Assembly (NCBI RefSeq): GCF_020080835.1
Contig: NC_058159.1
Span: 31,657,525-31,721,524, forward strand
Direction of reading: 5' to 3'
Length of the DNA stretch: 64,000 bases
Origin: Cotesia glomerata
Lineage: Eukaryota > Arthropoda > Insecta > Hymenoptera > Braconidae
In this document: in pieces, positions 63,588 to 64,000 of the stretch
How the letters are laid out: each line of letters begins with the position of its first letter
Position numbering within the stretch: position 1 is the first letter of the stretch
The notes under the pieces: model-generated
Databases searched by the model: none
The model's input: only the letters and a program-made list of their open reading frames with translations
What the model was told of the DNA's origin: nothing
Position numbers and translations under genes: made by a program

Positions 63588-64000
63588 GTATGGGTGGATG
63601 TAGTTAAACCTTACCTAGTTAGCGAGTCTCATTGTTGTAAGAGTGAGACACGTTAAATGTACCTATATAGAATATGTATACGTAATATGCACGAACTAAA
63701 TGTATAACATACGGTAATGAAATCAACTGCAACGTGCTGCTGTACATTGTTTGTTACTATTGTTCTTATATATATATATATATATTCACCGAAGCTTATT
63801 TTTAGTTTTATAGAATTGTTAATTATAACTTTTTTCAAAAATTACAACCTCTTGATTGATAACATTTTAAGATAAAGACAGCTTTCATCGATAAAAGAAT
63901 TATTTAATTAAATTTATCCTGGCGGACGTAAAATTAGAGTTTATATGAAGTATGAAAGATAGATGTCTTTCAGGAATCAAAATAAGATATTAAAATAAAT
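63097..64000. other. AT-rich right edge
   Basis: No gene seen. Dominated by a (TA)n tract at 63526-63575, which runs into TATG repeats (63573-63592), and by a second TA tract near 63768. Confidence 0.5.
63526..63592. repeat. Compound (TA)n-(TATG)n microsatellite
   Basis: About 25 TA units followed by four to five TATG units. Confidence 0.95.

Noticed and set aside
1..64000. tRNA, rRNA and CRISPR
   Set aside because: No cloverleaf with a GGTTCGA-type T arm, no rRNA core sequences and no spaced direct repeats were seen. The tandem repeats present are ordinary microsatellites and minisatellites.

Overview
The window looks like nuclear DNA from an AT-rich insect genome. The evidence is short introns with GT..AG borders inside conserved animal genes, CAAC/CAAA-type start contexts, very many AT-rich microsatellites and A/T homopolymers, and animal-type transposons. 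A parasitoid wasp or another hymenopteran is my best guess, from the overall look and the transposon types. That guess is inference and not firm.

Layout. (1) 1-3576 is AT-rich with no recognisable gene. (2) About 3577-9114 is a transposon complex. It holds a decayed two-gene DNA transposon of the ISL2EU (PIF/Harbinger-related, PHIS) kind: a plus-strand THAP + DDE transposase and a convergent minus-strand accessory protein with SAP, SWIM and YqaJ-nuclease parts. A nested ~0.88 kb terminal-inverted-repeat element has split the accessory gene, and the right side carries two foldback hairpins. (3) 9115-31283 is mostly noncoding. It contains a clear 34-bp-arm hairpin at 22656-22727, an isolated minus-strand first coding exon with a signal peptide (23979-24063), and a CpG-rich block upstream of that exon (25889-26070). 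(4) 31284-32430 is the 5'-truncated tail of a non-LTR retrotransposon.

(5) 33149-37707 is the gene-dense core: two complete, head-to-tail plus-strand genes whose exons join in phase. The first is Rbbp5, the WD-repeat subunit of Set1/MLL histone H3K4 methyltransferase complexes (7 exons, 464 aa). The second is seipin, the ER lipid-droplet assembly protein (5 exons, 329 aa). Their functions are unrelated; they are simply close neighbours.

(6) 37708-64000 looks like intronic or intergenic DNA of one or more large minus-strand genes. Two minus-strand exons, a 24-nt microexon (51552-51575) and a 116-nt exon (41354-41469), share splice phase and probably belong to one gene that I cannot name. The rest is microsatellites, short GC-rich islands and weak exon candidates.

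I see no tRNA, rRNA or CRISPR. The most unusual item is the transposon complex, with its eroded YqaJ/SWIM/SAP partner gene and two possible nested sets of terminal inverted repeats. The phase-matched microexon is the best lead to an unannotated host gene.
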